The notes: a model not told the origin generated them from the sequence alone. 64,000 bases of DNA from Lachnospiraceae bacterium (GCA_028689585.1 JAQVCW010000007.1:1-64000); one strand, 5' to 3'; positions 1 to 8,630 are shown, counted from the first letter of the stretch. A program made the numbers and translations.

Positions 1-385
1 ACCTCTGCCTGACATGCCTCCCGGGCCTCCCTGAGGTCTGCTGCCCTGGTAACGGTTACCCCCCTGGCTGCTGCCCTGGCCCTGATAGCGATTGCCTCCC
101 GGACCTCCCTGGCCCTGGTAGCGATTGCCTCCCTGGCTGCTGCCCTGGCCCTGATAGCGATTGCCTCCCTGGCCCTGCTGAGTTCCCTGACCCTGATAGC
201 GATTGCCTCCCTGGCCCTGCTGAGTTCCCTGACCCTGGTAGCGGCTGCCTCCCTGGCCCTGCTGAGTTCCCTGACCCTGGTAGCGATTGCCTCCCTGACC
301 ACTCTGGCCCTGGTAACGATTACCGCCCTGGCCCTGGTAGCGACTGCCTCCCTGACCCTGCTGACCTCCCTGATAACGGCTGCCT
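1..385 (-). repeat. In-frame tandem repeat in infB encoding GGNRYQGQ-type units
   Basis: On the minus strand this stretch is a degenerate direct repeat of about 24 bp coding GG(N/S)RYQGQ, interspersed with GTQQGQ spacers. It forms a Gly/Gln/Arg/Tyr-rich low-complexity linker of IF-2 from about residue 251 onward. Copies differ mainly at synonymous or N/S positions, as expected for an expanding coding minisatellite. Its full extent lies outside the window. Confidence 0.85.
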
Positions 386-1137
386 GTTCTTGCACCGTTT
401 GTCTCCTGAGGTCTTCCGGTTTCCGGCTGGGCTTTTGTGCCTTCCGCTCCCGGGGCATTTATCGTTCTCTCTCCTGCCGGCGCCTTTGTTTCCTCCGCCT
501 TTGCCGCAGGCGCTTTCGCTTCTTCCGGTTTTACTGCCGGTGCTTTTGCTTCTTCTGCTCTTTCCACAGGTGCCTTGACTGCTTCTGTCTGCGGCTGCAC
601 TGCCGGTGCTTTTGCTGTCTCACCCTGCACTGGTGCAGCTACGGTCTCCGTCTGTGGTTTTACAATATCCGTCTGCGTTTTTGCTGCTGCCGGTTTTACT
701 GATGCCGTGTTCTCAGCCGCTGCTGTCACTGCCGGCTGCTTTGCCTCCGCCTGTGGCCTTGCTGCTGCCTGACCGGCTGCCTTTGCCGGTGCCGCACCTG
801 TGCTGCGTCCAGTGCCTGCTGCTGCACGCTGCTGTCCCGGTCTCTGTCCCGGACGTACCATTCCCGTCTTGCTGTTCTGCGGACGGAATACCTGAATTAT
901 ATTTTTCTTTTTCGGCTTGTTCTCACCGTCTGCTGCTGGTTTATTTTCATTCATATTATCTACATCTTTCGTCATATTTTTTTTCACAAATTTCCTTCTG
1001 ATTTTTTCGCATTCATTATCTTCCACGGTGCTCATGTGACTTGGCACACGAACTCCCATCTCGGACAAGGTATCAATAATATCTTTATTATCTTTGCCCA
1101 GTTCCTTTGCCAACTCATACACTCTCAATTTCGTCAT
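1..1137 (-). CDS. infB: Translation initiation factor IF-2, N-terminal part (runs off the window)
   Basis: IF-2 delivers fMet-tRNA to the 30S subunit as a GTPase. Only about 379 N-terminal codons are present; the G domain would lie beyond position 1. The protein begins MTKLRVYELAKELGKDNKD, the typical IF2_N helical domain (residues 1-50). A Lys/Arg patch and a long Ala/Pro/Glu/Lys linker (about residues 70-240) follow, then Gly/Gln/Arg/Tyr repeats to the window edge. The ATG at 1137 overlaps the stop of the L7Ae-family gene as ATGA, which suggests translational coupling. It is the last gene seen of the rimP-nusA operon. The variable linker is normal for IF-2; the Gly-rich repeat is unusual in length. 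Identity is secure from the N-domain plus operon position. Confidence 0.93.
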   Translation of the reverse strand, partial: MTKLRVYELAKELGKDNKDIIDTLSEMGVRVPSHMSTVEDNECEKIRRKFVKKNMTKDVDNMNENKPAADGENKPKKKNIIQVFRPQNSKTGMVRPGQRPGQQRAAAGTGRSTGAAPAKAAGQAAARPQAEAKQPAVTAAAENTASVKPAAAKTQTDIVKPQTETVAAPVQGETAKAPAVQPQTEAVKAPVERAEEAKAPAVKPEEAKAPAAKAEETKAPAGERTINAPGAEGTKAQPETGRPQETNGARTGSRYQGGQQGQGGSRYQGQGGNRYQGQSGQGGNRYQGQGTQQGQGGSRYQGQGTQQGQGGNRYQGQGTQQGQGGNRYQGQGSSQGGNRYQGQGGPGGNRYQGQGSSQGGNRYQGSRPQGGPGGMSGRG

Positions 1138-1472
1138 ACCTGCATCCTCCGCTCATCCACATTTCCCAACTGTTTCTCAATCGCTTTGGAAAAGCCCTGG
1201 TCTGTCACCGCCAATGATGCACGGAACTCCTGACCGATACATTTCCCCAGCTCTTCTTTGTTCCCATATAAGTAAATCGGCACTTCATAGTACGTACACA
1301 TGTTCCGAAATTTCTTTTTTGTATTGTCAGATGCTTCTTCGGAAACCAGTACCAGATATGCCTTTGCGGATTTCACGGCTGACTCTGTTGAGAACTCACC
1401 GCTGACTACTTTGCCGGCCTTTTTTGCCAGCCCAAGCAAAGATAATACTTTATTTCCCTTCAATCGCATCAA
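1134..1472 (-). CDS. L7Ae/L30e-family RNA-binding protein (YlxQ type)
   Basis: Small 112-residue protein of the ribosomal L7Ae/YlxQ family, which binds kink-turn RNA. The start MRLKGNKVLSLLGLAKKAGK and the internal AYLVLVSEEASDNT match the family fold (KVLSLLGLAKKAGKVVSG, then the A-DAS-NT loop). It sits between ylxR and infB as in other Firmicutes. Its start overlaps the end of ylxR by about 20 bp, and its TGA overlaps the infB ATG by 4 bp. Two consecutive ATG codons (1472, 1469) are possible starts. The family role in translation is established; the exact RNA target here is not. Confidence 0.88.
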   Translation of the reverse strand: MMRLKGNKVLSLLGLAKKAGKVVSGEFSTESAVKSAKAYLVLVSEEASDNTKKKFRNMCTYYEVPIYLYGNKEELGKCIGQEFRASLAVTDQGFSKAIEKQLGNVDERRMQV

Positions 1473-1731
1473 TCTCCTTTTTCAGGTCTTCATAGGTTTC
1501 TGATGTAATCGCCATCTTCAGTGCGCGCTCCAGGCCCTTTGTTTTCTTCGCCTTTTCAAAGCACTCACTGGAATAGCATACATAAGCCCCTCTGCCGTTC
1601 TTTCTCCCGGTAGTATCCAGAATAACTTCATCCTCTCCGGTTCTGAGAATTCGCAGCATCTCATTTTTATTTTTCATTTCCTGGCATCCCACACATTTGC
1701 GCAGCGGAATTTTCTTTACGTGTCCCATCAC
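1450..1731 (-). CDS. rnpM: YlxR/RnpM family protein (DUF448), RNase P modulator
   Basis: 93-residue YlxR family protein. Visible family marks are the N-terminal PLRKCVGCQEMKNKNEMLRI, then GRKNGRGAYVCYSSECFEKA, which holds the conserved GRGAY loop. In Bacillus the family has been named RnpM because it binds RNase P RNA and modulates its activity. The gene is immediately downstream of nusA. The first possible start is a GTG overlapping the nusA stop (GTGA); an ATG follows directly at 1728 (TGATG). Either start implies translational coupling to nusA. Confidence 0.9.
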   Translation of the reverse strand: MMGHVKKIPLRKCVGCQEMKNKNEMLRILRTGEDEVILDTTGRKNGRGAYVCYSSECFEKAKKTKGLERALKMAITSETYEDLKKEIDAIEGK

Positions 1732-2966
1732 TGCTCCTGGCTGTCTTCCATCACAGCATCATCTGCTATATCTTCATAGTCATCTCTGTGCTCTTCGTAC
1801 ATCTCTGTCTGGACATCATAGCCGCCTTCTTCCGGATATTCTCCTTCTTGAACGGTTTCGCCGTCTTCATAGTATTCCTCTTCATCCTGATAATAATCCT
1901 CTTCATACTCCAGAAGATCACCGGACTCACGGGCCTGGGTCTCACTCTTGATGTCGATCTTAAATCCGGTCAGACGGGCTGCCAGACGGGCATTCTGTCC
2001 TTCCTTGCCGATCGCCAGGGAAAGCTGATAATCCGGAACCACTACCTTCGCCGTCTTCTCATCCCCGTCTGCCATAACGTAAATTACCTTGGCCGGGCTC
2101 AGCGCATTCTCAATCAGCAGCGCCGGGTTTTCATCCCAGTTGATGATATCGATTTTCTCTCCCCCAAGCTCTGCCACGACAGAATTGACACGGGAACCGT
2201 TCATACCGACACAGGCGCCCACCGGATCCACATCCGGGTTGTTGGAGAAGACTGCCATCTTGCTTCTGCTGCCCGCTTCTCTGGCGATGCTTTTGATCTC
2301 CACCGTGCCGTCTTTTACTTCGGTCACTTCATTTTCAAACAGGCGTTTTACCAGCTCCGGATGGGTTCTGGATACCAGAATTCTCGGTCCCTTTGGCGTA
2401 TCCTTTACTTCCATCACATATACCTTGATACGCTGGGTAGGATAAAATGCTTCGCCCCTGATCATTTCGTTTTCGTTCAGCATCGCATCCACTTTTCCAA
2501 GATTGACGCTGACATTTCTTCCCACATATCTCTGAACGATACCGGTAACCACATCTTTTTCTTTTTCGTAGTACTGGTTGTAAAGGGATTTGCGTTCTTC
2601 TTCCCTGATCTTCTGCAGAATTACATTTTTTGCATTCTGTGTGGCGATACGGCCAAATTCTTTTGATTTGATATCCACGCGCACCACATCCCCCAGTTCA
2701 TATCTTGGGTCCTTCAGCTTTGCATTGGTAAGGCTGATTTGAGTCAGCTCATCTTCCACTGTTTCCGCCACTGTTTTTTCTGCATAAACCTCAAAATCGC
2801 AGGTATCCGGATCAATGATAACGCAGACATTATTCACTTCATTCTTTCCATAGTGATTTTTACATGCCTGCAGCAGGGACTGCCTAATCGCCTCCAGCAG
2901 TGTGTCCTTGCTGATATTTTTCTCTTTCTCCAGAATATTCAATGCTTCAAACAGTTCATTATTCAT
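1728..2966 (-). CDS. nusA: Transcription termination/antitermination factor NusA
   Basis: NusA binds RNA polymerase and nascent RNA and modulates pausing and termination. Domains in order: N-terminal RNAP-binding domain (1-125, [20 protein letters not shown]), S1 domain (about 135-200, [19 protein letters not shown]), KH1 (about 230-290, [20 protein letters not shown]) and KH2 (about 310-345, [20 protein letters not shown]). A very acidic tail of roughly 65 residues follows (Asp/Glu/Tyr-rich), a Clostridia-type ending without the E. coli AR repeats. It starts 15 bp after rimP ends and is the second gene of the operon. Confidence 0.97.
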   Translation of the reverse strand: MNNELFEALNILEKEKNISKDTLLEAIRQSLLQACKNHYGKNEVNNVCVIIDPDTCDFEVYAEKTVAETVEDELTQISLTNAKLKDPRYELGDVVRVDIKSKEFGRIATQNAKNVILQKIREEERKSLYNQYYEKEKDVVTGIVQRYVGRNVSVNLGKVDAMLNENEMIRGEAFYPTQRIKVYVMEVKDTPKGPRILVSRTHPELVKRLFENEVTEVKDGTVEIKSIAREAGSRSKMAVFSNNPDVDPVGACVGMNGSRVNSVVAELGGEKIDIINWDENPALLIENALSPAKVIYVMADGDEKTAKVVVPDYQLSLAIGKEGQNARLAARLTGFKIDIKSETQARESGDLLEYEEDYYQDEEEYYEDGETVQEGEYPEEGGYDVQTEMYEEHRDDYEDIADDAVMEDSQEQ

Positions 2967-2981
2967 TTTCCCAATTCCTCC

Positions 2982-3449
2982 TTAAAAATCCAGCGCAAGG
3001 CGTACCAGCGCGATATTATCCCTTGCGAATTCCATGATTTCGTTATCTTCCAGTTCAACTACCAGCTTTTCCTTATCAAAATCCTTCAGGACGCCGGTAA
3101 ATTCTTTTTCGTGTTCAATGGCACGGAATGTTCGGATCTCAATCTCGTCGCCCATATGGCGCACGAAATCCTTATCCTTTTTCAATGGTCTTCCCAACCC
3201 CGGTGAACTGACTTCCAGAATGTAGGCATCCTCGATATAATCCTGCTCATCCAGCAGATCACTGAGTCTGCGGCTCACAGCCTCACAGTCATCTACAGCA
3301 ATTCCGCCAGGCTTATCAATATAAGCTCTCAGATACCAGTTGCTGCCTTCTTTTACGTATTCCACATCCACCAGTTCGAACATCAGTTCCTCCATGATGG
3401 GACGCAGAAGCGTTTCTGTCTTCTGTTCATAGGTTTCTCTTTTACTCAT
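2982..3449 (-). CDS. rimP: Ribosome maturation factor RimP
   Basis: 155-residue 30S assembly factor. Visible marks: LVDVEYVKEGSNWYLRAYID, the CEAVSRRLSDLLDEQD helix, and the highly conserved LEVSSPGLGRPLKKDKDF signature near residues 80-97, then the SH3-like C-domain. The ATG is preceded by GGAGG in GGAGGAATGTGAATG. It is the first gene of the rimP-nusA-rnpM-L7Ae-infB operon. Its leader carries a promoter, a strong hairpin and a copy of the 80-bp two-hairpin element just upstream of the ribosome binding site. Confidence 0.96.
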   Translation of the reverse strand: MSKRETYEQKTETLLRPIMEELMFELVDVEYVKEGSNWYLRAYIDKPGGIAVDDCEAVSRRLSDLLDEQDYIEDAYILEVSSPGLGRPLKKDKDFVRHMGDEIEIRTFRAIEHEKEFTGVLKDFDKEKLVVELEDNEIMEFARDNIALVRLALDF

Positions 3450-3466
3450 TCACATTCCTCCGTTTT

Positions 3467-3546
3467 GAACATCAGCCCATTCTGAATTTGCCTTGGGCAA
3501 ATGGACTGACGCTGCATGTCAGGTTCTCATAGAAAACCTGACACAA
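3467..3546 (-). repeat. 80-bp two-hairpin element, copy 1 (upstream of rimP)
   Basis: Full-length 80-bp copy between the rimP promoter and its ribosome binding site. On the plus strand it begins GAACATCAGCCCAT and ends GAAAACCTGACACAA. The gene-distal hairpin is TGTCAGGTT / AACCTGACA (3517-3525 / 3535-3543). It carries a G-C pair where most copies have A-T, with both strands changed together. The gene-proximal hairpin has one mismatch (GGACT instead of GGGCT). Confidence 0.85.
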
Positions 3547-3580
3547 GCCTGCCATTTTGTACTGCCGTCCATAACACCAA

Positions 3581-3609
3581 AGAAGAACGGGTTAAGCACC
3601 CGTTCTTCT
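3581..3609 (-). promoter_or_regulatory. 12-bp perfect hairpin in the rimP operon leader
   Basis: AGAAGAACGGGT (3581-3592) and ACCCGTTCTTCT (3598-3609) form a perfect 12-bp stem with a 5-nt loop. The hairpin lies downstream of the predicted rimP promoter, so it would be in the operon leader. The minus-strand continuation is only moderately T-rich (CTTTGGTGTTATGG), so it is not a clear intrinsic terminator. It could be an attenuator, an RNA-stabilising structure or a weak terminator for the preceding topoisomerase gene. Confidence 0.6.
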
Positions 3610-3632
3610 GTCGTCAACATATTATCTTCCTT

Positions 3633-3661
3633 ATAATAACACTCAAAATCACAAAATGCAA
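3633..3661 (-). promoter_or_regulatory. Predicted sigma-A promoter of the rimP-nusA-infB operon
   Basis: On the minus strand TTGCAT (3661-3656), a 17-bp spacer and TATTAT (3638-3633), close to the TTGACA/TATAAT consensus, lie between the upstream topoisomerase stop and rimP. The predicted start would be near 3626, giving a leader of about 175 nt that holds the hairpin and the 80-bp element. Confidence 0.65.
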
Positions 3662-3717
3662 GGGGTAATTCCAGTTTTTATGGGATTTTACGGGATTTTT
3701 ACTATTTTTCGTGATTT

Positions 3718-5952
3718 TTACTTCTGCTTCGTCCCTCTGGTATCCCGGCTTCCGATCCGCAGGCGGTTCGTCTGAATCACTTTTCCTTTGATCTCGATCT
3801 CCGGCACCTGTCCCCCGTCCAGGAAACAGATCTGTACGATTTTATCATGCTCCGACAGCTTGATGCCCCGGACACCCACTGCCGCCTTTTTCTTCACCGG
3901 TACCTCCGTCATAGGGAAGCGCAGCAGATATCCTTCCTCCGTATGAAGAATCAGATGCATCTCCTCTGTCACCACGCTGACCGACACCACCTTATCGCCG
4001 TCCAGCAGCTTGGTGGCCGCGATGGTGCGCTTGGCTACATCAAATTCACTGCCCTCCACCCGTTTTATCATACCCTGCCGGGTGGCAAACAGTATTAATT
4101 TTCCGGTAATTTCTTTTACCGACATGATATTGATAAAGTTCTCTTCTTTGCTGTCATAGTTGCACAGGTTATCAATGGGTATGCCCTTATCCCGGAATTT
4201 GCCGTAGGGCACATCCTGCAGCTTCAGTATATGCTGCTTTCCGCTATCGGTAAAGACACAGAGCCGGTCTGTATTCATGCAGTGCAGCACCACTTTATTT
4301 TCCGCGTCCGCCGCCTCTTTATTCCGCTCATAGACCGTCTCGTCAATGGTCCTGGCATAGCCGAACCGGTCCATCAGAAAGGCCACCGGCATTTCTTCCA
4401 CTTTCTTCTCTTCGAAAATAACTTCTTCCGCATTTTCGATGGCAGTCTTTCTGGGCTGTGCAAATTCCTTTTTGTAGCCCTCCAGTTCTTTTATGATCAC
4501 CTTCGCCATGGAAGAGTAGTGATTCAGAATATCCGTGTATCGTTCGATGTTCGCCAGCGTCTGATTATGTTCCTTCATCAGCGCGTCGATCTCCAGTCCG
4601 ATCAGACGGTACAGACGCATCTCCAGAATCGCGTCCGCCTGTGCCTCGGTGAAGTCCAGCCGGGCGGCCATCTTTTTGGAGCTGGCGCTCTTGAATCGGA
4701 TCCCTTCCGTCACACCATGTACCAGACATTCCTTTACCTGCTTCTGGTTCTTGCTTCCCCGCAGGATCTCTATGATCAGATCGATCACATCGCAGGCCCG
4801 GATCAGACCTTCCTGAATTTCTTTTTTATGAAGCTCCTTATCCAGCATCGTCCGGTATTTTTTAGTGGCAATTTCGAACTGAAAATCAATATGATGCTCC
4901 AGAATGGACTTCAGGCTGAGGATTTCCGGTTTGCCGTCGCACACAGCCAGCATATTCACGCCGAAGGTATCTTCCAGGCGGGTCTTTTTATAGAGCATAT
5001 TGATCAGATACTGGGAATCCGCTCCTTTTTTCAGCTCCAGCACGATGCGGATGCCGTCCTTGGAGGACTGATTTGAAATATCCACAATATCCGCTGTCTT
5101 TTTCGTCTCCACCAGAGCCGCCACGTCATTGAGAAATTTTCCGATATTGGCTCCCAGCATGGGGTAGGGAATCTGTGTGATGACAATCCGCTCCTTGCCG
5201 CCTTTGACCTCTTCCACCTCTACTTTGCCCCGAATCTTTATCTTTCCGGTGCCGGTCTGATAGATGGACAGCAGTTCGTCCTGATTGACCACAATCCCTC
5301 CGGTGGGGAAATCCGGTCCCTTCACGTACTGCATCAGCGCTTCATCCGTAAGGCTGTTGTCTTTGATCAGAGCGATGACCGCATCAATGACCTCTCCCAG
5401 ATTGTGACTGGGAATACTGGTCACCATACCCACTGCGATTCCCTCCGAACCGTTCACCAGGAGATTCGGAATACGGGCCGGCAGCACCTCCGGCTCCTTT
5501 TCGTTCTCGTCAAAGTTTGGGCCAAATTCCACCACCCCTTTGTCCATATCAGAGAGGAATGCATCCTGAGTGATCTTCTGCAGCCTGGCTTCCGTATAAC
5601 GCATGGCCGCCGCGCCATCCCCTTCGATGGAACCGAAATTGCCATGTCCGTCTACCAGCGGCAGGCCCATTTTAAAATCCTGGGCCAGCACCACCAGCGC
5701 TCCATAGATGGAGCTGTCTCCATGAGGATGATATTTACCCATGGTATCCCCTACGATACGGGCACTCTTCCGGTAAGGTCTGTCGTATCGTATTCCCAGC
5801 TCATACATATCATACAGCGTTCTTCTCTGCACCGGCTTGAGTCCGTCCCGCACATCCGGAAGCGCTCTGGACACGATCACGCTCATGGCGTAATCGATAT
5901 ATGATTTCTGCATAATATCAGAATATTCCGTCCTGATAATCTGTCCTTCCAT
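3718..5952 (-). CDS. Type IIA DNA topoisomerase subunit A (GyrA/ParC family, ParC-like)
   Basis: 744-residue DNA cleavage/religation subunit, acting with the adjacent GHKL subunit. Seen: MSVIVSRALPDVRDGLKPVQ near the N terminus, the HPHGDSSIYG quinolone-region helix (residues 75-84), and the AAAMRYTEARL active-site motif with catalytic Tyr about 119. A long coiled-coil/tower region and a C-terminal beta-propeller follow. The GyrA box (QRRGGKG) is absent from the C-terminal domain, and the length is short for GyrA, so a ParC-like (decatenase) role is favoured over gyrase. At the position of E. coli GyrA Asp87 it has Gly (84). It follows the B subunit by about 50 bp, so the two are probably cotranscribed. 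Confidence 0.9.
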   Translation of the reverse strand: MEGQIIRTEYSDIMQKSYIDYAMSVIVSRALPDVRDGLKPVQRRTLYDMYELGIRYDRPYRKSARIVGDTMGKYHPHGDSSIYGALVVLAQDFKMGLPLVDGHGNFGSIEGDGAAAMRYTEARLQKITQDAFLSDMDKGVVEFGPNFDENEKEPEVLPARIPNLLVNGSEGIAVGMVTSIPSHNLGEVIDAVIALIKDNSLTDEALMQYVKGPDFPTGGIVVNQDELLSIYQTGTGKIKIRGKVEVEEVKGGKERIVITQIPYPMLGANIGKFLNDVAALVETKKTADIVDISNQSSKDGIRIVLELKKGADSQYLINMLYKKTRLEDTFGVNMLAVCDGKPEILSLKSILEHHIDFQFEIATKKYRTMLDKELHKKEIQEGLIRACDVIDLIIEILRGSKNQKQVKECLVHGVTEGIRFKSASSKKMAARLDFTEAQADAILEMRLYRLIGLEIDALMKEHNQTLANIERYTDILNHYSSMAKVIIKELEGYKKEFAQPRKTAIENAEEVIFEEKKVEEMPVAFLMDRFGYARTIDETVYERNKEAADAENKVVLHCMNTDRLCVFTDSGKQHILKLQDVPYGKFRDKGIPIDNLCNYDSKEENFINIMSVKEITGKLILFATRQGMIKRVEGSEFDVAKRTIAATKLLDGDKVVSVSVVTEEMHLILHTEEGYLLRFPMTEVPVKKKAAVGVRGIKLSEHDKIVQICFLDGGQVPEIEIKGKVIQTNRLRIGSRDTRGTKQK

Positions 5953-6004
5953 TTTTTACTCCTTTTTCTTCTCCTGCTTCGGAATTCTCTGCCCACGCAT
6001 TTCC

Positions 6005-7924
6005 TTATACATCCAGCAGCGCATCCTTTGCATGCTCATAAATAAATGCCTTTCTCGGCGGAACATCCGTCCCCATCAGCATTTCCGTAATATCAGAAGC
6101 CATGATGGCATCCTCGATCTCCACCCGTTTCAGAGTCCTGGTTTTGGGATCCAGTGTGGTCTCCCAAAGCTGAGAGGCATCCATTTCGCCCAGACCTTTA
6201 TACCGCTGCAGCGTAAACGTTGACTTATGAGTCCTGCGGTATTTTTCCAGCGCACCGTCATCGTAAAGGTACTGTTCTTCTCCCCTGCTCGGGATCACCT
6301 TATACAGCGGAGGCATTGCAATATAAATATGGCCCTCATAGATCAGCTCCGGCATAAAACGGTAAAATAAAGTCAGAAGCAGGGTACAGATATGCGCCCC
6401 GTCCACGTCGGCATCCGCCATGATGACAATGCGGTTATAGCGCAGCCTGGAAATATCAAAATCATTGCCAAACCCTTCTGAAAAGCCGCAGCCAAAAGCA
6501 TTGATCATGGTCTTAATCTCTGCATTCGCCAGAACTTTATCGATACTGGCCTTTTCCACGTTCAGTATCTTTCCCCGGATCGGCAGGATGGCCTGATAAT
6601 TACGGTCTCTTGCCGTCTTGGCGGAACCTCCGGCAGAATCTCCCTCTACAATGAATATTTCACATTTGGAAGGATCTCTGCTTTCGCAGTTCGCCAGCTT
6701 GCCATTGCTGTCAAAGGAATACTTCTGTTTTGTCAGAAGATTGGTCTTTGCCTTTTCTTCCGATCTGCGGATCTTTGCCGCCTTTTCTGCGCAGGAAAGC
6801 ACGGATTTCAGCGTTTCCAGATTTTTGTCAAAAAACAGCACGATCTCCTCACCGGTCACCTTTCCCACCGCCTTGGCCGCATCCTGATTGTCCAGCTTGG
6901 TCTTGGTCTGCCCTTCAAAGCTGGGATCCGGATGTCGGATGGAAATCACCGCCGTCAGTCCGTTTCTAATATCCGCCCCGGTAAAATTCGTGTCCTTTTC
7001 CTTCAAAATTCCAAGCTCTCTGGCGTAGGTATTCATCACCATGGTAAAGGTAGTCTTAAAACCGGTCAGATGAGTGCCGCCTTCTGCATTGTAGATATTG
7101 TTGCAAAAGCCCAGCACATTTTCATGAAATTCATTCACATACTGAAATGCACATTCCACTGTAATGCCATCGGTCTCCCCTTTAAAATAAATGGGTTCAC
7201 AGATGACATCTTTATTTTTATTCATATCCCGGATAAAGCCGGTAATGCCCTCCGGCTCATGAAATTCAATCCGTTCCGTTTCATCCCCTCTTCGATCCTC
7301 GAATAAGATCGTGAGCTCCGGATTCAGATAAGCAGTCTCATGCAGGCGGCTCTTCACTTCCGTAGAGGAAAAACGAATCGTCTCAAAGATCTCCGAATCC
7401 GGCAGAAAGCGAACCTTCGTCCCGGTCTTCTTTGTCTTTCCGATGACCGGAAGAAGCCCTTTTTCCAGAGGAAGGGTGGGTATCCCCTGTTCGTAATGAT
7501 CGTGATGAATCACCCCTTCTCTGCTGATCTGGATATCCAGCCATGCGGAAAGTGCATTTACCACGGAAGAACCCACTCCATGAAGTCCCCCGCTGGTCTT
7601 ATAGACAGAGCTGTCAAACTTGCCTCCCGCATGGAGGGTAGTAAATACCAGACGTTCCGCTGACATTCCTTTTTCATGCATTCCCACCGGGATTCCCCGG
7701 CCATTGTCCTCTATGGTAGCGGAGCCGTCCTTTTCCAGATATACCATAATGGTACTGCAGAATCCGGCCAGATGCTCATCCACCGAATTGTCCACGATTT
7801 CATAGATCAAATGATTCAAGCCCTTACGGGAAGTGCTTCCGATATACATTCCGGGACGTTTGCGGACTGCTTCCAGTCCCTCCAGGACAGTAATGCTGCT
7901 TGCATCATATGCGTTGTTTGCCAT
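6005..7924 (-). CDS. Type IIA DNA topoisomerase subunit B (GyrB/ParE family, ParE-like)
   Basis: 639-residue ATPase subunit. GHKL domain: EIVDNSVDEH (Glu42, Asn46) and DNGRGIPV (Asp73), then SGGLHGVGSSVVNALS and the QTKTKL motif near residue 340. The TOPRIM domain follows, with EGDSAGG (427-433) and DADVDG (504-509) for Mg binding, and the C-terminal QRYKGLGEM motif. Size matches GyrB/ParE of Gram-positives without insertion. It lies upstream of and is likely cotranscribed with the A subunit. Clostridia normally have a separate gyrBA near oriC; this pair is therefore probably topoisomerase IV or a second gyrase-like enzyme, which cannot be settled from sequence alone. Confidence 0.9.
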   Translation of the reverse strand: MANNAYDASSITVLEGLEAVRKRPGMYIGSTSRKGLNHLIYEIVDNSVDEHLAGFCSTIMVYLEKDGSATIEDNGRGIPVGMHEKGMSAERLVFTTLHAGGKFDSSVYKTSGGLHGVGSSVVNALSAWLDIQISREGVIHHDHYEQGIPTLPLEKGLLPVIGKTKKTGTKVRFLPDSEIFETIRFSSTEVKSRLHETAYLNPELTILFEDRRGDETERIEFHEPEGITGFIRDMNKNKDVICEPIYFKGETDGITVECAFQYVNEFHENVLGFCNNIYNAEGGTHLTGFKTTFTMVMNTYARELGILKEKDTNFTGADIRNGLTAVISIRHPDPSFEGQTKTKLDNQDAAKAVGKVTGEEIVLFFDKNLETLKSVLSCAEKAAKIRRSEEKAKTNLLTKQKYSFDSNGKLANCESRDPSKCEIFIVEGDSAGGSAKTARDRNYQAILPIRGKILNVEKASIDKVLANAEIKTMINAFGCGFSEGFGNDFDISRLRYNRIVIMADADVDGAHICTLLLTLFYRFMPELIYEGHIYIAMPPLYKVIPSRGEEQYLYDDGALEKYRRTHKSTFTLQRYKGLGEMDASQLWETTLDPKTRTLKRVEIEDAIMASDITEMLMGTDVPPRKAFIYEHAKDALLDV

Positions 7925-7961
7925 TGCTAAACCTTACCTTTCAAAAATATCGCTGCATTTT

Positions 7962-8630
7962 CTATTCCATTTTATCTGCCACTTCACCGCGCTGCTTATA
8001 AATAGAATGAGCAGGGATTACCTCACGGACAGAGGAGAGGGGATAGATGTTGGTGTGCGGTCCGACTACGGTTCCCGGATTGAGAATGGAGCCGCAGCCC
8101 ACCTCTACTTCGTCGCCGATCATGGCTCCGAACTTTTTCAGACCGGTTTCCATCCGGTCGCTGCCCTCTTTTACGATGACCAGCTTTTTGTCGGATTTTA
8201 CATTGGAGGTAATAGAACCGGCTCCCATGTGGGCTTTGTAGCCGAGGATAGAATCTCCCACATAGTTGTAATGGGGTACCTGTACCTTGTTGAACAGGAT
8301 TACGTTTTTCAGCTCGGTGGAATTGCCTACTACAGCGCCTTCCCCTACCAGCGCATTGCCGCGGATGAAAGCACAGTGGCGGACTTCCGCATTTTTGCCG
8401 ATGATGGCCGGTCCGTGGATATAAGCGGTGGGCGCTACGGACGCTGATTTTGCTACCCAGATATCTTCGCCCCGCTTTTCATATTCTTCTTCACTCAGGG
8501 TTTTTCCCAGTTCCAGGATAAATGCACCGATCTTTGGCAGCAGTTCCCATGGGTAAACGGCACCCTCAAATAATGGTTTGGCAATTGTTTCATCCAGATT
8601 ATAAAGATTTTCAATTTTACAGGTTTCCAT
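7962..8630 (-). CDS. Left-handed beta-helix acyltransferase-like protein (GlmU C-domain family)
   Basis: 222-residue protein with hexapeptide repeats forming a left-handed parallel beta-helix. Repeats of the type (I/V)GxxAxV run from about residue 65 to 200, for example HGPAIIGKNAEVRHCAFIRG, VGEGAVVGNSTELKN and MIGDEVEVGCGSILNPGTVV. This resembles the C-terminal acetyltransferase half of GlmU without a pyrophosphorylase domain, and such proteins are often annotated UDP-GlcNAc pyrophosphorylase-related. The substrate is unknown. It lies 30 bp downstream of topB and just upstream of the topoisomerase B subunit, so it is probably in the same transcript. Confidence 0.8.
   Translation of the reverse strand: METCKIENLYNLDETIAKPLFEGAVYPWELLPKIGAFILELGKTLSEEEYEKRGEDIWVAKSASVAPTAYIHGPAIIGKNAEVRHCAFIRGNALVGEGAVVGNSTELKNVILFNKVQVPHYNYVGDSILGYKAHMGAGSITSNVKSDKKLVIVKEGSDRMETGLKKFGAMIGDEVEVGCGSILNPGTVVGPHTNIYPLSSVREVIPAHSIYKQRGEVADKME

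Noticed and set aside
1788-2666. 292-codon plus-strand frame over nusA
   Set aside because: Antisense shadow of nusA; low start quality and no family match.
3519-3620. 33-codon leader peptide upstream of rimP
   Set aside because: Its AAGGA would lie upstream of the predicted transcription start, and the frame runs through the 80-bp element.
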